Assembly (NCBI GenBank): GCA_012517485.1
Contig: JAAYUT010000080.1
Location: 1 to 7,409 of the forward strand
DNA from: Candidatus Atribacter fermentans
GTDB taxonomy: Bacteria > Atribacterota > Atribacteria > Atribacterales > Atribacteraceae
Direction of reading: 5' to 3'
DNA length: 7,409 bases
This document shows positions 6,245-7,409 of the stretch, piece after piece. Under the pieces are notes generated by a model, which had not been told where the DNA came from, did not search any database, and saw only the letters and a list, made by a program, of their open reading frames with translations. Position 1 is the stretch's first letter. Each line of letters opens with the position of its first letter. The translations under genes were made by a program, and so were the position numbers.

Positions 6245-6334
6245 CAATATGTGAAAGAATTAATTAGAAAAATTTATTTTTTTAATATATTGATGGTATT
6301 GATCTTATGTTGATTTTTTAAAACTATTTAAGTT

Positions 6335-6348
6335 AAGAACAAGTTCTT
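6335..6348. promoter_or_regulatory. Candidate GntR operator: inverted repeat AAGAAC-AA-GTTCTT
   Basis: Two 6-bp arms are exact reverse complements around a 2-base centre. The right arm overlaps the -35 element of the gntR-type gene, so a dimer bound here would block its own promoter. It is about 100 bases upstream of the importer promoter. The spacing and length suit a winged-helix dimer. Identity of the binding protein is inferred from position. Confidence 0.45.
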
Positions 6349-6375
6349 GAATTTTCTAACATTCGCAATTATTAT
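6347..6375 (+). promoter_or_regulatory. Predicted promoter of the gntR-type gene
   Basis: TTGAAT (6347-6352, four of six to TTGACA), a 17-bp spacer and TATTAT (6370-6375, five of six to TATAAT). The start would be near 6382, giving a leader of about 25 bases. GGGGAGA (6394-6400) then provides the ribosome site. Confidence 0.55.
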
Positions 6376-6406
6376 TTTTGTTAAAAATAAATAGGGGAGA
6401 ATAAAT

Positions 6407-7192
6407 TTGGATGATAGGAATGACCTGATCAAAATCAATACTGGTTCTATTTATCAATTTGTTTCAAAATCGAGCCCAATTCCCTGTTATCTGCAGCTCA
6501 AAGAAATTTTAAAACAACAGATTGAAGAACATTTATATGACGTTTCTTTCCCTTCGGAAAGAGAATTAGCTGAAAAATATCATTTAAGTCGACCAACTGT
6601 AAGGCAAGCTTTGCAGGAATTAGTTAAAGAGGGCCTAATAATAAAGCGACGAGGCCAAATCAGTACTGTAGTGCCTGCGATTCATATGATTCGGGATTAT
6701 GCTCAAGAGTTAATCAGTTTTAGTGAAGAAATGAGACGAAAAGGATTTACACCATCCTCAAAAGTTCTCAGATTTGAAGCCATCCCCGCTTCATTTGAAA
6801 TTGCAGAAAAATTAAAAATAAAAGAAGGGGAAGATATTATTCTTTTGGAGAGAGTTCGCTATGGGGATGGAGAACCTTTTAATTTGGGAATTTCCTACCT
6901 TCCTCTTAAACTTTGTCCCGATATTTTTGAAATTGACTTCAATCAGCAACCCTCTCTTCATTCAATATTAAAGAGTCGTTATGGACTTGATTTAGTCATG
7001 AGTCAAGAAAGTTTTGAACCAATGATGCCTTCTAAAAAGGAAGCTCAATTGCTCAATATCACTACCAAAATGCCACTTTTATTAATGGAAGGAATTACAT
7101 ATACGGCTGATGGAATACCAGTGGAATATTTTCTCCTTAAGTTTCGAGGCGATAAAGCTCGTTTCTCAGTGAGAGTGTTTAGACGGTCTTGA
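6407..7192 (+). CDS. GntR-family (HutC/UTRA subfamily) transcription regulator
   Basis: A 261-residue regulator. A winged-helix domain (about 24-90) contains the GntR core PSERELAEKYHLSRPTVRQA (49-68) followed by LQELVKEGLI. A UTRA ligand-binding domain follows at about 97-257 (FSEEMRRKGFTPSSKVL, a central LLERVRY and the ending FRGDKARFSVRVFRR). HutC-type proteins usually bind a small metabolite such as a sugar phosphate and release DNA. Two departures are seen: the usual LPSE is FPSE, and the wing motif GxGTFV reads GQISTVV (83-89). The N-terminus is some 15-20 residues longer than usual before the first helix. The start is TTG at 6407, 7 bases after GGGGAG (6394-6399); the ATG at 6411 is out of frame and soon stopped. 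Divergent position makes the importer operon its likely target, with autoregulation through 6335-6348. The effector is unknown. Confidence 0.93.
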   Translation: MDDRNDLIKINTGSIYQFVSKSSPIPCYLQLKEILKQQIEEHLYDVSFPSERELAEKYHLSRPTVRQALQELVKEGLIIKRRGQISTVVPAIHMIRDYAQELISFSEEMRRKGFTPSSKVLRFEAIPASFEIAEKLKIKEGEDIILLERVRYGDGEPFNLGISYLPLKLCPDIFEIDFNQQPSLHSILKSRYGLDLVMSQESFEPMMPSKKEAQLLNITTKMPLLLMEGITYTADGIPVEYFLLKFRGDKARFSVRVFRRS

Positions 7193-7247
7193 TATATTAA
7201 ATGAGATAAACAGCATTATTGAAATACTTGGGTTAGATGAAGAGTAA
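7173..7247 (+). other. Short protein-like frame overlapping and following the gntR-type stop, no start codon
   Basis: A 24-codon open stretch in another frame reads DILNEINSIIEILGLDEE before TAA (7245-7247), which looks like an amphipathic C-terminal tail. No ATG, GTG or TTG opens it and there is no ribosome site. It may be a gene remnant or chance. No homology is claimed. Confidence 0.12.
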
Positions 7248-7308
7248 ATTTATTTTTTTCATTCGGGCTTATTTTTAAAAAAACCAAACCAGGATCTATC
7301 TTGGGCTT

Positions 7309-7350
7309 TTACCCTCATCCTCACCTTCTCCCATTAAGGGAGAAGGAATT
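7309..7350. repeat. Dispersed-type repeat with perfect 9-bp hairpin (CCTTCTCCC / GGGAGAAGG)
   Basis: CCTTCTCCC (7324-7332) and GGGAGAAGG (7338-7346) are exact reverse complements around ATTAA, preceded by a CCCTCATCCTCA pyrimidine lead. Elements of the pattern CCCTCA-C-CC-TCTCCC / GGGAGA are widespread intergenic repeats in many bacterial genomes. Only one copy is present here, so repeat status rests on recognition of the pattern. It lies about 130 bases past the gntR-type gene and has no T run for termination. Confidence 0.6.
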
Positions 7351-7356
7351 CTGACT

Positions 7357-7389
7357 CGTCATTGCGAGGAACGAAGTGACGTAGTAATC
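7357..7389. repeat. Dispersed-type repeat of the CATTGCGAGGA...CGAAG..GACG..AATC kind
   Basis: CGTCATTGCG (7357-7366) and CGAAGTGACG (7372-7381) form a 10-position stem, with one G-U and one mismatch, around AGGAA. TAGTAATC follows. The string strongly resembles a family of intergenic repeats seen in many anaerobic and candidate-phylum genomes. It lies ten bases from the preceding hairpin element, so repeats are clustered at this edge. Confidence 0.6.
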
Positions 7390-7409
7390 ACATGATTCAT
7401 CTTTTATTA

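Larger units (their letters stand above)
6051..6406. promoter_or_regulatory. Divergent control region between the importer operon and the gntR-type gene
   Basis: This 356-bp gap holds a promoter toward each side (listed separately), an inverted repeat over the gntR-side -35, a 10-bp palindrome, a possible leader peptide, and an imperfect hairpin at 6132-6155 whose right arm TTATTTACAA pairs with the left arm apart from a 3-base bulge. No conventional gene is seen on either strand. It resembles a shared regulatory region for a divergently transcribed regulator and its target operon. Confidence 0.65.

Noticed and set aside
7218..7268. Short ATG frame after the gntR-type gene (begins MKSKFIFF)
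   Set aside because: Only 13 codons, no ribosome site, and AT-rich background makes it likely chance.
7309..7389. CRISPR array
   Set aside because: The two hairpin units differ in sequence and there are no regularly spaced direct repeats anywhere in the window.
1..7409. tRNA, rRNA, transposase or phage genes
   Set aside because: No tRNA-like cloverleaf, rRNA stretch, transposase or integrase frame was recognised on either strand.

Overview
This is an AT-rich bacterial window (AT-only intergenic stretches, A/T-ending codons, several TTG and GTG starts with strong AGGAGG-type ribosome sites). It carries one complete carbohydrate-type (CUT1) ABC importer operon, the start of a second one, and two transcription regulators. 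The style suggests a low-GC anaerobic lineage such as Atribacterota, Thermotogota or Firmicutes. That placement is a guess from style and gene content; no phylogenetic marker is present.

Layout, right to left. At the right end (about 7300-7409) lie two hairpin-forming sequences that look like dispersed intergenic repeats. A GntR/HutC-type regulator (6407-7192, + strand) is read away from the transporter operon. A 356-bp divergent control region (6051-6406) holds a promoter for each direction, a 14-bp inverted repeat over the gntR -35 element, and on the transporter side a long leader with a possible 9-codon peptide. The minus-strand operon follows in the order solute-binding protein (4737-6050), permease 1 (3756-4640), permease 2 (2929-3756), URO-D/MtaA-CmuA-type protein (1723-2901). 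It ends at a weak terminator near 1658-1684. A perfect 16-bp-stem hairpin sits between the binding-protein gene and the first permease gene, a place where such structures usually raise binding-protein output relative to the membrane subunits.

Left of this is a LacI-family regulator (474-1469, minus strand). Its promoter has a consensus TTGACA -35, with a CG-centred operator-like site over the predicted transcription start. Downstream on the same strand is the 5' part (first 88 codons) of a second solute-binding protein, which runs off the left edge.

How the parts may work together (inference): the GntR protein probably controls the complete importer, and the LacI protein probably controls itself and the second importer. 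No ATP-binding subunit lies in the window, so a shared ATPase encoded elsewhere is likely. The most intriguing gene is the URO-D-family protein fused into the importer operon. It lacks the heme-enzyme signature and keeps a His-x-Cys metal-site motif. A His stands where methylcobamide methyltransferases would have the third ligand, Cys. It may process the imported compound, perhaps by methyl transfer, but its reaction cannot be read from sequence.
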